Notes: generated by a model from the letters alone, not told the origin. A stretch of DNA of 64,000 nucleotides from Paenibacillus monticola (GCF_009664975.1 NZ_WJXB01000007.1:62001-126000), one strand, 5' to 3'. Positions 24,789 through 33,206 are shown, counted from the first letter of the stretch. A program made the numbers and translations.

Positions 24789-25936
24789 AAGGCCGCCTCT
24801 ACCAGAACCGCCAGTCCCATTCCACCGCCGATGCCAAGCGTCGCCAGTCCTTTTTGATAGGGGTTTTGCAGCATCTCTGAATATAAGCGCGTCATAAGGA
24901 TCGCACCGGATGCTCCATAGGGATGGCCCAGAGCCAATGCGCCTCCGCCAGGATTGACCTTATCCAGCGGGATATGAAGCTCATGCAGCGAGGCCAATAC
25001 CTGGGAGGCAAAAGCCTCATTAAATTCAACGATATCCAAATCGTCTATATGCAGACGCTGGCGGCTCAGCAGTTTCCGAACCGCCGGCACTGGCCCAATC
25101 CCCGGATAACGGGGATCAACTCCGGCAGCTTGCGAGTCAACAAAACGGAGGACAGGGGTTAGGTTAAGCTGTTCGCACTTTTCACGCGACATCATGAGCA
25201 CCAGAGCGGCGCCATCGTTAATGGGACAAGCATTACCGGCTGTAACGGTGCCATGTTCCGCAAAAACAGGCGGCAGGCTGAGTAGCTTCTCCAAGCTTGT
25301 ATCCGGTCGCGGACATTCGTCGTCTGTGATCCAGAGTCCGTTGACTTGAAGCGGTACAAGTTCCGGTGCATACCTGCCTGTGCGCTTAGCGCGGACTGCT
25401 TTTTGATGGCTCTCAAGCGCATATTCATCTTGTGCTTCCCGGGAAATGCCGTATTTGTCCGCCACATGTTCTGCGGCAAGCCCCATGTCGGGATCTCCAA
25501 GAGCAAGGGGTGTAAACGGTGCACGTGTATATAGCGTTGGCATGCCGATCAGCGTGTCAGGTCTGAACATTTTCCAAGGTGCCCGGCTTGCGCTTTCGAC
25601 TCCGCCTGCCAGGAATATCTCTCCCGCACCACTCTGAATGAAGCGTGCCGCCATGATGATGGCTTCAAGTCCTGAACCGCACTGCCGGTCGATCGTGACC
25701 CCCGGAACCGTAACGGGTAGTCCTGCTTCAAGCACAGACTTACGGGCAATATTCCCGCCCGGGCCTACTACGTTGCCTATGATGACATCATCGATCCATT
25801 CCGGAGGCACCTGTGCTTCAGTAACCAGGAGGCGAATCAGCGGAGCAAGCAACTGCTCCGGTTCTAGCGTACTTAGCTGTCCCCCGACTTTTCCGATAGG
25901 GGTACGTCTAGCCATGACCAGAACGGCTTCTTTCAT
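24785..25936 (-). CDS. Thiolase-family acyltransferase (YhfS-like)
   Basis: This is a 383-residue thiolase. The N-terminal nucleophile Cys lies in IDRQCGSGLEAI. The NEAF motif (EFNEAFASQVLASL) and the GHPYGASG His motif are present. The C-terminal CxGGGxG motif, which normally supplies the second catalytic Cys, reads GIGGGMG here, so that Cys is missing. This suggests a modified Claisen or transfer reaction. The start follows GGAG, one base after the ligase stop. The ligase-thiolase pair next to bioY is reminiscent of Bacillus yhfT-yhfS-yhfU, whose role is unsettled. Confidence 0.87.
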   Translation of the reverse strand: MKEAVLVMARRTPIGKVGGQLSTLEPEQLLAPLIRLLVTEAQVPPEWIDDVIIGNVVGPGGNIARKSVLEAGLPVTVPGVTIDRQCGSGLEAIIMAARFIQSGAGEIFLAGGVESASRAPWKMFRPDTLIGMPTLYTRAPFTPLALGDPDMGLAAEHVADKYGISREAQDEYALESHQKAVRAKRTGRYAPELVPLQVNGLWITDDECPRPDTSLEKLLSLPPVFAEHGTVTAGNACPINDGAALVLMMSREKCEQLNLTPVLRFVDSQAAGVDPRYPGIGPVPAVRKLLSRQRLHIDDLDIVEFNEAFASQVLASLHELHIPLDKVNPGGGALALGHPYGASGAILMTRLYSEMLQNPYQKGLATLGIGGGMGLAVLVEAAL

Positions 25937-25937
25937 T

Positions 25938-27422
25938 TCATCCCTTCTCTCCTATCGTCTTCATCTCTTGGCGCACTATTTTTCCAGAACTTGTATAAAT
26001 GAATCGTTCCACAGTAACGAGCTGCTTAGGTGCCTTATAGCTTGCAAGATAGGGGCGGCAGTAATTCCTGATTTCATCCAGACTGAGCCGCTGTTCTCCG
26101 TCCCATTGAATCAACGCTGTTACTTGCTCCCCCCACCGGTCATCCGCTTTGCCGAATACCATGACCTCCCGAATAGCCGGAATGCGGAGCAGCACAGCCT
26201 CTACTTCTTCGGGGAACACCTTAAGGCCCCCGCTTTTGATCATATTGCTGGCCCGGCCAGCCAAGTGTAAATGCCTGCCTTGATCAAGGAAAATGTAGTC
26301 CCCCGTACGCAGCCAGCCGTCGCGAAATACGCTTGCCGTCTCTTCTGGCAGCTGGTGATACCCGGTGAACATCATTTCGCTTTGGATGTACAGCTCACCA
26401 ATCGTACCCGAAGGGACCTCGCGGAACTGCTCGTCGCGGATCGAAATGTGCACCCCGTCGAACGATTTGCCCAAGGAATCCGGCTGCTCCTCCCCGGTTA
26501 TCTCAAGATAACAGATGTAACTGGCCTCCGACGAACCGTAATACTCATAGAGCTTCGTCTCTTTGAACATCTCGCGGCACCTCTGTTTCGAAGACTCGGG
26601 CCATTTGCCGCCAGAGCTGATCAGGGTCTGCATGGATTTCTGTGCGGTGCTTGAAGCCGCTTGCCGAAGCAAAGCGTCAATCATCGTGGGCACAACGAAC
26701 AGGATCATATCCGGTTCGCGAGAGCAGAGGTTCAGTACGCTCTCTGCATCAAATTCCGGGAGAAGATGAAAAGTCGCCAGACTGTATAGGGATTGCATCA
26801 TGGCGAACAGTGATAGGGAATGCACGAAAGGCCCTGGTGCAAGCACGTGCTGTATGCGGTTCAGCTTAAATGCCTTCTCTGTCGCCTCGAAGCTTCTTAA
26901 CCACGACAAATGAGTCCTCATGTACCCCTTAGGGAGGCCGGTTGTGCCTGACGTATACCCGATGAACAGCAGTTCGGGGTTCTCTTCCGCCAGGGCATCT
27001 GGAACAAAGCCAGCCAGCCAAGAGCAATAGCTGCCGGGTTGCTGATCTTCCACGAAGTATAACTGTGGAATCTCTTTATAACGTTTTGCGAGATCTGATG
27101 CAAAGCGCCCTTCACAAACGATCAGCCCGGGCTCGCACTGCCGGATCACCTTATCTATTTCACCCGGTGGCCATTTGGGGTCCAGCAGTATGGGAACGCA
27201 TCCCGCATAGATGGCGCCGAGAAGCAACTCTACGAATTCCATGCGGTTTCCGGACAGAATAGCGATGTTGCGTTTCGTATGTCCACCATGCCGCAATCCG
27301 TTTGAAACCTGCTGAACCAGCTTCATGAGCTGAGCGTATGTACGTTCTTCCCGGCCGTCCGTAATCGCGATGAGTTCAGGGGCAATCTGTGCTAATTCTA
27401 GAATGTGCTCTACCAGGTTCAT
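25938..27422 (-). CDS. Acyl-CoA synthetase, ANL superfamily (YhfT-like)
   Basis: This is a 494-residue adenylate-forming ligase. It has the P-loop FIGYTSGTTGLPKGYMRT, the YGSSEASY motif, the hinge region WLRTGDYIFLDQGRHLHLAG followed by SNMIKSGGLKVFPEEVE, and the catalytic Lys near YTSSGKIVRQEM. It belongs to the fatty-acyl-CoA ligase branch rather than the BioW pimeloyl-CoA synthetase family. The ATG at 27422 is preferred over a GTG that overlaps the bioY stop. It probably activates the starter or a dicarboxylic acid for the thiolase/reductase genes downstream. Confidence 0.87.
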   Translation of the reverse strand: MNLVEHILELAQIAPELIAITDGREERTYAQLMKLVQQVSNGLRHGGHTKRNIAILSGNRMEFVELLLGAIYAGCVPILLDPKWPPGEIDKVIRQCEPGLIVCEGRFASDLAKRYKEIPQLYFVEDQQPGSYCSWLAGFVPDALAEENPELLFIGYTSGTTGLPKGYMRTHLSWLRSFEATEKAFKLNRIQHVLAPGPFVHSLSLFAMMQSLYSLATFHLLPEFDAESVLNLCSREPDMILFVVPTMIDALLRQAASSTAQKSMQTLISSGGKWPESSKQRCREMFKETKLYEYYGSSEASYICYLEITGEEQPDSLGKSFDGVHISIRDEQFREVPSGTIGELYIQSEMMFTGYHQLPEETASVFRDGWLRTGDYIFLDQGRHLHLAGRASNMIKSGGLKVFPEEVEAVLLRIPAIREVMVFGKADDRWGEQVTALIQWDGEQRLSLDEIRNYCRPYLASYKAPKQLVTVERFIYTSSGKIVRQEMKTIGEKG

Positions 27423-27427
27423 GGATA

Positions 27428-27982
27428 TCACCGCGCCTGCACTTTTTCTTCAATCGGGCTGATGGCTTTAAGCTGCATCGTTATGACAGCTGCAATAACG
27501 GCTTTGATGATATCTCCCGGAAGAAAGGCGAGCGCACCGACAAGTCCGGCCCAGACCGCCGTATTCGTTATCCAAGCCATGATGGATGCACCAATCAGAT
27601 TCACCAGCAATACGCCAAAGATCAGATTGATGACTAAAAGCTTCCATGTTTGGACCTTCGGCCAGATTATTTCGGAATACCAGCCGATGAGCCAGGCCGT
27701 GACCGGCCAGCTGAATATGTATCCAGCAGACGGCCCAACGAGCACCGCCAGTCCGCCGCGTCCGCCGGTCAGTACCGGCAAGCCAATAGCTACAAGGATG
27801 ATGAAAACGACTAGACTGAGGGCCCCCATCCGTTTACCCAAGAAACAACCAGCGAGCATGACGCCAAGCGTCTGGGCGGTGATCGGAACAGGGATAAAGC
27901 CGAGGGGCAAGGGCGGAATCATACCAAGCACCGCGATGAGAGCTGCGAATAATGCGGCATAAACAAGTTCTTTTGTTTTCAA
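27428..27982 (-). CDS. bioY: BioY biotin-binding S component
   Basis: This is a 184-residue membrane protein with about six helices. It has the BioY signature region PVPITAQTLGVMLAG near the N-terminus, GLPVLTGGRGGLAVLVGPSA and GYIFSWPVTAWLIGWY. The start is taken as TTG at 27982 because GGAGG lies eight bases upstream, whereas the ATG at 27997 overlaps that site. It is the first gene of a ten-gene operon. A BirA box lies 55 bases upstream. With EcfA1, EcfA2 and EcfT it should import biotin. Confidence 0.92.
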   Translation of the reverse strand: MKTKELVYAALFAALIAVLGMIPPLPLGFIPVPITAQTLGVMLAGCFLGKRMGALSLVVFIILVAIGLPVLTGGRGGLAVLVGPSAGYIFSWPVTAWLIGWYSEIIWPKVQTWKLLVINLIFGVLLVNLIGASIMAWITNTAVWAGLVGALAFLPGDIIKAVIAAVITMQLKAISPIEEKVQAR

Positions 27983-28015
27983 GAAAATGACCTCCATAGG
28001 TAAGATGTAAGCTGA

Positions 28016-28044
28016 ATTATAATGGAGGTAATCTATATTGTAAA
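28016..28044 (-). promoter_or_regulatory. bioY operon promoter
   Basis: On the minus strand TTTACA (28044-28039) and TATAAT (28021-28016) are exactly 17 bases apart. The -35 box lies within one half-site of the BirA box, so bound BirA would block RNA polymerase. Confidence 0.8.
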
Positions 28045-28070
28045 CCTAAAAAATTATAAAGGTTCACAAT
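28037..28070. promoter_or_regulatory. BirA box (biotin operator)
   Basis: TTGTAAACC (28038-28046), 14 bases, then GGTTCACAA (28061-28069) matches the Gram-positive BirA operator pattern TTGTAAACC-N14/15-GGTTNACAA. It sits between bioY and birA and overlaps the bioY -35 box. It predicts biotin-dependent repression of the whole leftward operon. Confidence 0.92.
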
Positions 28071-28172
28071 AAGGGTAAAATAAAACACATGAGTTTTCCT
28101 ATTATTAGAGAAGCATGTTAATATATTCGAAGAGGTTTGGTCGGAAAGTTATACTTTTGGAGGGTTATGTCC

Positions 28173-29150
28173 ATGTCAGTTAAAGAACATATTCTAACCT
28201 TGCTCGACGGTAACAAAGGTGGATATATATCGGGTGAAGAAATAGCTGGACGCTTATCCGTGACGCGCAGCGCTGTCTGGAAGGCCATAAAATCGCTGCA
28301 GAAGGACGGTTATTCTATACAGGCTGTGACCAATAAAGGATATTCCCTGTCGCCCCATACGGATATCTTGTCTGCCGGTGCCATTTCAAAATATCTGGAT
28401 ACACAGGGTCAAAAGCTGGGTCTTGAAGTCTTTAAGACAATACCTTCAACGAACGAAGCCGTAAAAGCCCTGGCCTCAAATGGAGAAGCAGAAGGCAAAG
28501 TGATCCTTTCGGAAGAGCAGACCGCTGGCCGCGGAAGAAAGGGTCGGAAATTTTTTTCTCCTCCGGGAACGGGTATCTATATGAGCATTCTGCTGCGTCC
28601 AAAACTATCAGCGGTAGAATCCATTCTTCTGACGACTTCCGCCGCAGTCGCTGTTGCTCTTGCCATCGAAAGTGTATCCGGTAAAGACACACAAATAAAA
28701 TGGGTTAATGACGTATTCATGGATGGGAAAAAGGTCTGCGGGATCCTTACCGAAGCTTCCATGTCCCTGGAAAACGGTTGGCTAGATTATGCCGTTCTCG
28801 GCATTGGTATCAATGTGTCACTGCCGACGGGTGGCTTTCCTAACGATCTTACCGGGGTTGCAACATCCGTATTTTCTGAAGGCAATCCTCATGGTGATCT
28901 CCGTAACCGGCTCGTGGCAGAAGTAATAAACCATTTCATGGGATATTATGAGCATTTAACGGATAGAATGTTTCTTTCCGAATATCGAGAACGAATCATG
29001 TTACTTGGCAAACCCGTAACGGTGATGAAGGATAATAAACAACGTGAGGCAACAGCCATCGATATCGATAACGATTGTCGTCTGAAAGTCAGATATGAGA
29101 ATGGTGACGAGGAATATCTTTCAAGCGGAGAAGTCAGCATTAAAATTTAA
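28173..29150 (+). CDS. birA: Biotin operon repressor / biotin-protein ligase
   Basis: This is a 325-residue bifunctional BirA. The N-terminal winged helix (residues 1-65: ISGEEIAGRLSVTRSAVWKA, IKSLQKDGYSIQAV) binds the operator. The catalytic domain has the biotinyl-AMP loop QTAGRGRKGRKFFSPPGTG, the KWVNDVFMDGKKVCGIL strand and GIGINVS, followed by a C-terminal SH3-like domain (KPVTVMKDNKQREATAIDID). The ATG at 28173 has GGAGGG eight bases upstream. It both biotinylates carboxylases and represses the divergent bioY operon. Confidence 0.95.
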   Translation: MSVKEHILTLLDGNKGGYISGEEIAGRLSVTRSAVWKAIKSLQKDGYSIQAVTNKGYSLSPHTDILSAGAISKYLDTQGQKLGLEVFKTIPSTNEAVKALASNGEAEGKVILSEEQTAGRGRKGRKFFSPPGTGIYMSILLRPKLSAVESILLTTSAAVAVALAIESVSGKDTQIKWVNDVFMDGKKVCGILTEASMSLENGWLDYAVLGIGINVSLPTGGFPNDLTGVATSVFSEGNPHGDLRNRLVAEVINHFMGYYEHLTDRMFLSEYRERIMLLGKPVTVMKDNKQREATAIDIDNDCRLKVRYENGDEEYLSSGEVSIKI

Positions 29151-29174
29151 GGACACTTCCCGACCCCAATTGCA

Positions 29175-30086
29175 TTACCACTGAGCGTTTTCTCTGTTGG
29201 TTTCAATAACTTCAAGAAAACGGTCAGGAAAATTGGTGTACACTCCATCCACACCCCAAAGATAGGCTTTATTCATATTGACTTGGTAATTCACCGTATA
29301 AGGCATCACCTTGAGCCCGGAATTCTTCACCTGCGCCACATAAGCCGAAGTGATCCCTTGAAAGTTTGGACTGATTCCGACTGCGTATGATTTCAAGTCC
29401 GCCAGATAAGCTTCTGAGACTCTCACCACAGCATAATCATTCCATACGAGTTGATATAACGGAATATCCTGATTGATTTTATGAAACTTTCGCAAACTGG
29501 TTCCGCTGAATGAATGAATGGCCACTACATTCTCCATATCATATTTCGTAATATATTCGTTTAATAAGGATTCAATATTATTGTTTGGAGTAGAATCCTT
29601 GATTTCAAGGATATAGTAGATATTTTTCCCGAAAGTGTCGAATACCTGATCAAGTGTGGGAATTGAAGTGCCTGCATATTTATCTCTGGCAAACATCGGA
29701 TACGCCTCGTTGAACCATGATCCTGCATCGAACCGTTTAATCTGCTCTAGGGTCATGTTTCTGACATACCCTTTGCCATTGGTTGTACGGTTAACGCTCT
29801 CATCATGAATCACGACAGGAATATGATCCTTGGTTAACTGGATGTCGAGCTCAATATAATCCGCCTTCATTTCGATCGCCAGCTCGAAGGCAGGCAGTGT
29901 ATTCTCAGGAGCATATCCTGAAGCACCACGGTGGGCAATCGTATATACTTTATCCGCAGGATCAATAATTTCTTTAACTTTAACCCGAATCGACGGGGAA
30001 TAAGCGTACAGTGTTGAAAATAAGAAAATAACCAATAAAACATGTATTCCTATAAAATAAGCCTTTTGCCTGTAAGTTTTCACCAT
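29175..30086 (-). CDS. Membrane-anchored glycerophosphodiester phosphodiesterase
   Basis: This is a 303-residue GDPD-family protein. An N-terminal membrane helix (FIGIHVLLVIFLFSTLYAYS) is followed by the GDPD barrel. IAHRGASGYAPENTLPAF holds the catalytic His-Arg and metal Glu, then ADYIELDIQLTKDHIPVVIH and the second His HDESVNRTTNG. The domain ends with WGVDGVYTNFPDRFLEVI. GAGG lies eight bases before the ATG. It should act outside the membrane on deacylated phospholipids or teichoic-acid fragments. Confidence 0.92.
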   Translation of the reverse strand: MVKTYRQKAYFIGIHVLLVIFLFSTLYAYSPSIRVKVKEIIDPADKVYTIAHRGASGYAPENTLPAFELAIEMKADYIELDIQLTKDHIPVVIHDESVNRTTNGKGYVRNMTLEQIKRFDAGSWFNEAYPMFARDKYAGTSIPTLDQVFDTFGKNIYYILEIKDSTPNNNIESLLNEYITKYDMENVVAIHSFSGTSLRKFHKINQDIPLYQLVWNDYAVVRVSEAYLADLKSYAVGISPNFQGITSAYVAQVKNSGLKVMPYTVNYQVNMNKAYLWGVDGVYTNFPDRFLEVIETNRENAQW

Positions 30087-30126
30087 TTTGTTGTCCTCAT
30101 TTTTCTTTATTCCTTTATTGACGCTC

Positions 30127-30714
30127 CTACTCTCTAAGCGATTGCGATAGCCCCAGTCCGTTCATTACATAGGGACGAACTATGTCTACAAGTAAATCGG
30201 TTCGATCTATTTCCCCAACCGTTAACCATTCATATGCCGCAGCATAGATCGCTGAGCCTGTCATGGCCGAAATGATCTTTGTATGTTGACGTTCTACTAT
30301 AGGGTGGTTATTTCCTTTCGAAAATATGCTTTCTATGATTTGCTGCAACATACTTTTTATCTTCTCATTCACAAGTGTAGCAATCGATTTGGAATCCACT
30401 CTGCATATCCGATAAAAATCTACGATGTAGCGGTGTGTCATCAAGATCAATTCGGCACAAACTTCAGCCGTAAACTCCTGAGCATTCTCCACTTGTTCCG
30501 GAATCATCTTGTGAAAAGCTTCTTCAGTGATTTCTTCCAGCAAAGCATATTTATCTACATAATGGGTATAAAAAGTAGCTCGGTTAAGGGTAGCTCTCTG
30601 TGCGATATCTTTTATGGTTATGGCATCAAATCCTTTAATCTGCAACAATTCTCTGAATGCTTCCCTAATTAGCTGTCGTGTGCGCAAAACTCTTGGATCC
30701 TCCTGATTTACCAT
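30127..30714 (-). CDS. TetR/AcrR-family regulator, second paralogue
   Basis: This is a 195-residue repressor starting at 30714, where GGGG is nine bases upstream. The DNA-binding domain reads DPRVLRTRQLIREAFRELL, then ITIKDIAQRATLNRATFYTH and YVDKYALLEEITEEAF. It closely matches the regulator at 14050-14631. The two also share a nearly identical GTTG-N6-CAAC operator. It is divergent from a ketopantoate-reductase-like gene, its likely target. Confidence 0.9.
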   Translation of the reverse strand: MVNQEDPRVLRTRQLIREAFRELLQIKGFDAITIKDIAQRATLNRATFYTHYVDKYALLEEITEEAFHKMIPEQVENAQEFTAEVCAELILMTHRYIVDFYRICRVDSKSIATLVNEKIKSMLQQIIESIFSKGNNHPIVERQHTKIISAMTGSAIYAAAYEWLTVGEIDRTDLLVDIVRPYVMNGLGLSQSLRE

Positions 30715-30828
30715 ATCTATATCCCCTTCTAAAACATCAAATATCATAATCTGTTGTTTAAGCAGCTCTCCACTCTATCTGCCGATTGTAATCATAAGAA
30801 TACCGTTCTATTATTATATCGAACAGAT

Positions 30829-30842
30829 GTTGCTTAGACAAC
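30829..30842. promoter_or_regulatory. TetR-family operator (GTTG-N6-CAAC)
   Basis: GTTGCTTAGACAAC lies between the second TetR gene and the ketopantoate-reductase-like gene. Its reverse complement differs at a single position from the element at 13982-13995 near the paralogous regulator. Confidence 0.7.
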
Positions 30843-30874
30843 CTTTGACTAGTTGATTGAAAGGAAGGATACTA

Positions 30875-31750
30875 TTGAACATACAACAAAACAGACTTTT
30901 GATAGTTGGCGCCGGTGTGATTGGCAGCGTATACGCACTTAGATTTGCACAGTTGGGTCTGGACGTCACATTGATGGCCCGAGGAAAGAGGCTGGATATA
31001 CTTCAAAGGGATGGGCTGCGATACAACGATAATGGGATGATAAAGCAAATATCTATCAAGACGATAGAAAAGCTTGCCAACGACGACATCTATGATTTCA
31101 TCTTTGTTCCTGTACGATATGATCAGGCCGAATCTGCCCTGTCTGATATCAAGAATAATCAGAGCAAAACAATAATCACTCTGACCAACACCATTGGTTA
31201 TGATTCCTGGCTGGAAATCGTGGGTGATCGGTTACTTCCTGGATTCCCGGGTGCAGGTGGAGACATCAAAGAAGATGTTCTATACGCCCAATTCGGTTCC
31301 AAAACCTTTTTTGGTGAAATAAATGGACAAACTACCGAAAGAGTGAACAAGCTTGCCAAAATATTGGAAACAGCGGATTTACCTTATGAAATTCAGAAAG
31401 ACATTCAAGCATTCCATGTTTCGCATGCTGCGCTTGCTGCCGTCAACAAGCATTTCTACACGAATGACGGAATGGTCGATATAGAGACTGCAAGAAGTGA
31501 AAGTATTCTAAGCAAGGTCGCCGCAGATATTAAACAAAATATCCGCCTGGTAGAGCAAGCTGGAATCTCCGTAATCCCGCCCGAAACGAAGTCAATGGGA
31601 GAATTGCCCGAACAATATATTATAGCCCATTACCGCCAGATGCTGAGCAATGACTTTATCATTGATGTTAAGCTTGGAAACCATGCTGTCAGTGCAAAAG
31701 CAGAAATACTGTTATTGGATGAGGTATTTCATAAAAAGCTATCCCTTTAG
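30875..31750 (+). CDS. Ketopantoate reductase (ApbA/PanE) family protein
   Basis: This is a 291-residue NAD(P)-dependent reductase. It begins with a Rossmann motif LLIVGAGVIGSVYALRFAQL and continues with VTLMARGKRLDIL, FIFVPVRYDQ and GFPGAGGD. The C-terminal helical domain is ApbA-like. TTG at 30875 is preferred as the start because GGAAGG lies six bases upstream. Many proteins in this family are not true PanE enzymes. The divergent TetR regulator suggests an inducible catabolic or detoxifying role, so no symbol is given. Confidence 0.85.
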   Translation: MNIQQNRLLIVGAGVIGSVYALRFAQLGLDVTLMARGKRLDILQRDGLRYNDNGMIKQISIKTIEKLANDDIYDFIFVPVRYDQAESALSDIKNNQSKTIITLTNTIGYDSWLEIVGDRLLPGFPGAGGDIKEDVLYAQFGSKTFFGEINGQTTERVNKLAKILETADLPYEIQKDIQAFHVSHAALAAVNKHFYTNDGMVDIETARSESILSKVAADIKQNIRLVEQAGISVIPPETKSMGELPEQYIIAHYRQMLSNDFIIDVKLGNHAVSAKAEILLLDEVFHKKLSL

Positions 31751-31768
31751 AACTAAATAATCAAAATA

Positions 31769-32740
31769 TCAAAGTAACTGCAGAGCTTTTAGTAAGGCGT
31801 GTTCACTAGATTCGGCGCCTTCACTTGAAAAATGGGCCTCTGGAAACATGGCCGACAGATGATGATACCCAGGATAGACATGTAATTCTACCGCGACACC
31901 ATCAAAAACCAGTTGTTTTGCAAATAATAAGGATTCATCTATGAATAAATCAACGGTACCTATATTAATATAAGTGGCTGGTAACCCGGCCAATGACTGT
32001 GCACGCGCAGCCACGTAATACTCACTTACGCCTTCCTGACCTGGTTCAAGCCCTAATATAGATTTCCAGCCAAAATAATTACTTTGTTTTGTCCAAATAA
32101 ACTCCCCTGCATAGGGATGATCTGGAGCTATACTTGTACGGTCATCAAGCATGGGTCTCAATAGTCTTAGATGATGGATGTCGAATTCCTTCTGGTCACG
32201 AATATATAGAGCTAGTCCAGCGGCTAAACCGCCGCCAGCGCTTCCGCCTGCAAGGGCAACTTTCTGAGTATCGATCCCTAATTCCTCCGCATGTTCAATA
32301 CACCATTTCAGGCCCGAATAGCAATCTTGTAACTGACTTGGCTGAACATGCTCAGGTGCTAGGCGATAATACACAGATACGCAACAGAAACCATGTTGTG
32401 CAGCAAGTGATGCATTACCTGGACGATCAAAGACTGGACTGCCTAATACCATCCCACCACCGTGAATCCAATAATATAAAGGCATCTTATTAAGTTTGGA
32501 TTGTTTTGGCTTAATGATTTCTATTCGAATATCTGGACCACCAAAATAACTTGGCACAATCTTCTCTTCAAATGTAACAGGGAACAGCTGCGTTACATCT
32601 ATATGCGGCATCATTTGTGATTGACTCTTACGTGATTCCATTAATGTCTGTTCGGTAAGATCACTTGTTGGTATTAAATCAATTGCGCTAATGATTTCTG
32701 GATCAATCAGATGTCTGCTTCTGCTTTTTTGCTCACTCAT
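31769..32740 (-). CDS. HSL-type alpha/beta hydrolase (esterase)
   Basis: This is a 323-residue hormone-sensitive-lipase-like esterase. The oxyanion motif HGGG is in YYWIHGGGMVLGSP. The nucleophile elbow is ALAGGSAGGGLAAGLA, where the usual GDSAGG is GGSAGG. An Asp is likely in NIGTVDLFIDESLLFA, and the catalytic His is in HVYPGYHHLSAMFPEA. ATG at 32740 has AGGGAG nine bases upstream. The natural substrate is unknown. The hairpin repeat at 32846-32920 lies upstream of it. Confidence 0.9.
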   Translation of the reverse strand: MSEQKSRSRHLIDPEIISAIDLIPTSDLTEQTLMESRKSQSQMMPHIDVTQLFPVTFEEKIVPSYFGGPDIRIEIIKPKQSKLNKMPLYYWIHGGGMVLGSPVFDRPGNASLAAQHGFCCVSVYYRLAPEHVQPSQLQDCYSGLKWCIEHAEELGIDTQKVALAGGSAGGGLAAGLALYIRDQKEFDIHHLRLLRPMLDDRTSIAPDHPYAGEFIWTKQSNYFGWKSILGLEPGQEGVSEYYVAARAQSLAGLPATYINIGTVDLFIDESLLFAKQLVFDGVAVELHVYPGYHHLSAMFPEAHFSSEGAESSEHALLKALQLL

Positions 32741-32845
32741 ATTCATAATCTCCCTCTTCTATTTCACAACGTTTCTATTTCTATTCTAGAAGATGCAGTG
32801 AGCATTTAAAATGAAAACAATGATTTAGAATCATTGTTGACATAA

Positions 32846-32920
32846 GAAGAAACGAGTGTCGTCCTTTATAAGGACGACACTCGTTTCTTCGAGAAATATA
32901 AGGATAATTTATCGTGTGAA
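32846..32920. repeat. Hairpin repeat, copy 1 (conserved flank, variable stem)
   Basis: A perfect 21-bp inverted repeat (32846-32866 with 32870-32890) has a three-base loop. It is followed by a 39-base block (32882-32920) that recurs at 41607-41645 with only two differences. The outer stem, GAAGAAACG/CGTTTCTTC, is common to both copies but the inner stem is unrelated. In copy 1 the block continues into CTTATAT, which can pair with ATATAAG inside it. It follows the stop of the CD3324-type gene and may act as a terminator in the leftward direction. Confidence 0.75.
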
Positions 32921-32924
32921 ATTC

Positions 32925-33206
32925 TTATATTTTAAATTTATTTTTTTTTGAATAAACAATTCTCTTAATGGTATCGATGGAGAGAAAGTGTTTTTTTGCT
33001 AGTTGCTCAATACTACTGTTGCTATTAAAAGCATCTCTGATAGCTTCATTTCGTTGATCCAGCAACCGTCTTCCGCCACTTAAGCTTCCCCAGTTCTTAT
33101 AATCCGTCTCTTGCTTAGGAATGTAAAGCGTCTCACCTTGAATATATTTTTGGATTTCCATGATTAACTTTTCAGGTAATACTTTTGCTGCATTCGTATA
33201 TTTCAA
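32925..33206 (-). CDS. CD3324-type small helix-turn-helix protein
   Basis: This is a 93-residue protein resembling the CD3324 family of small Mor-like DNA-binding proteins. It has KYTNAAKVLPEKLIMEIQKY, then IQGETLYIPKQE, a WGSLSGGRRLLDQRNEAIRD stretch and a C-terminal helix-turn-helix (SIEQLAKKHFLSIDTIKRIV). It is very Lys-rich and AT-rich. Its function is not known in detail. Its stop codon lies just beyond the conserved block of hairpin repeat copy 1. Confidence 0.75.
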   Translation of the reverse strand: MKYTNAAKVLPEKLIMEIQKYIQGETLYIPKQETDYKNWGSLSGGRRLLDQRNEAIRDAFNSNSSIEQLAKKHFLSIDTIKRIVYSKKNKFKI

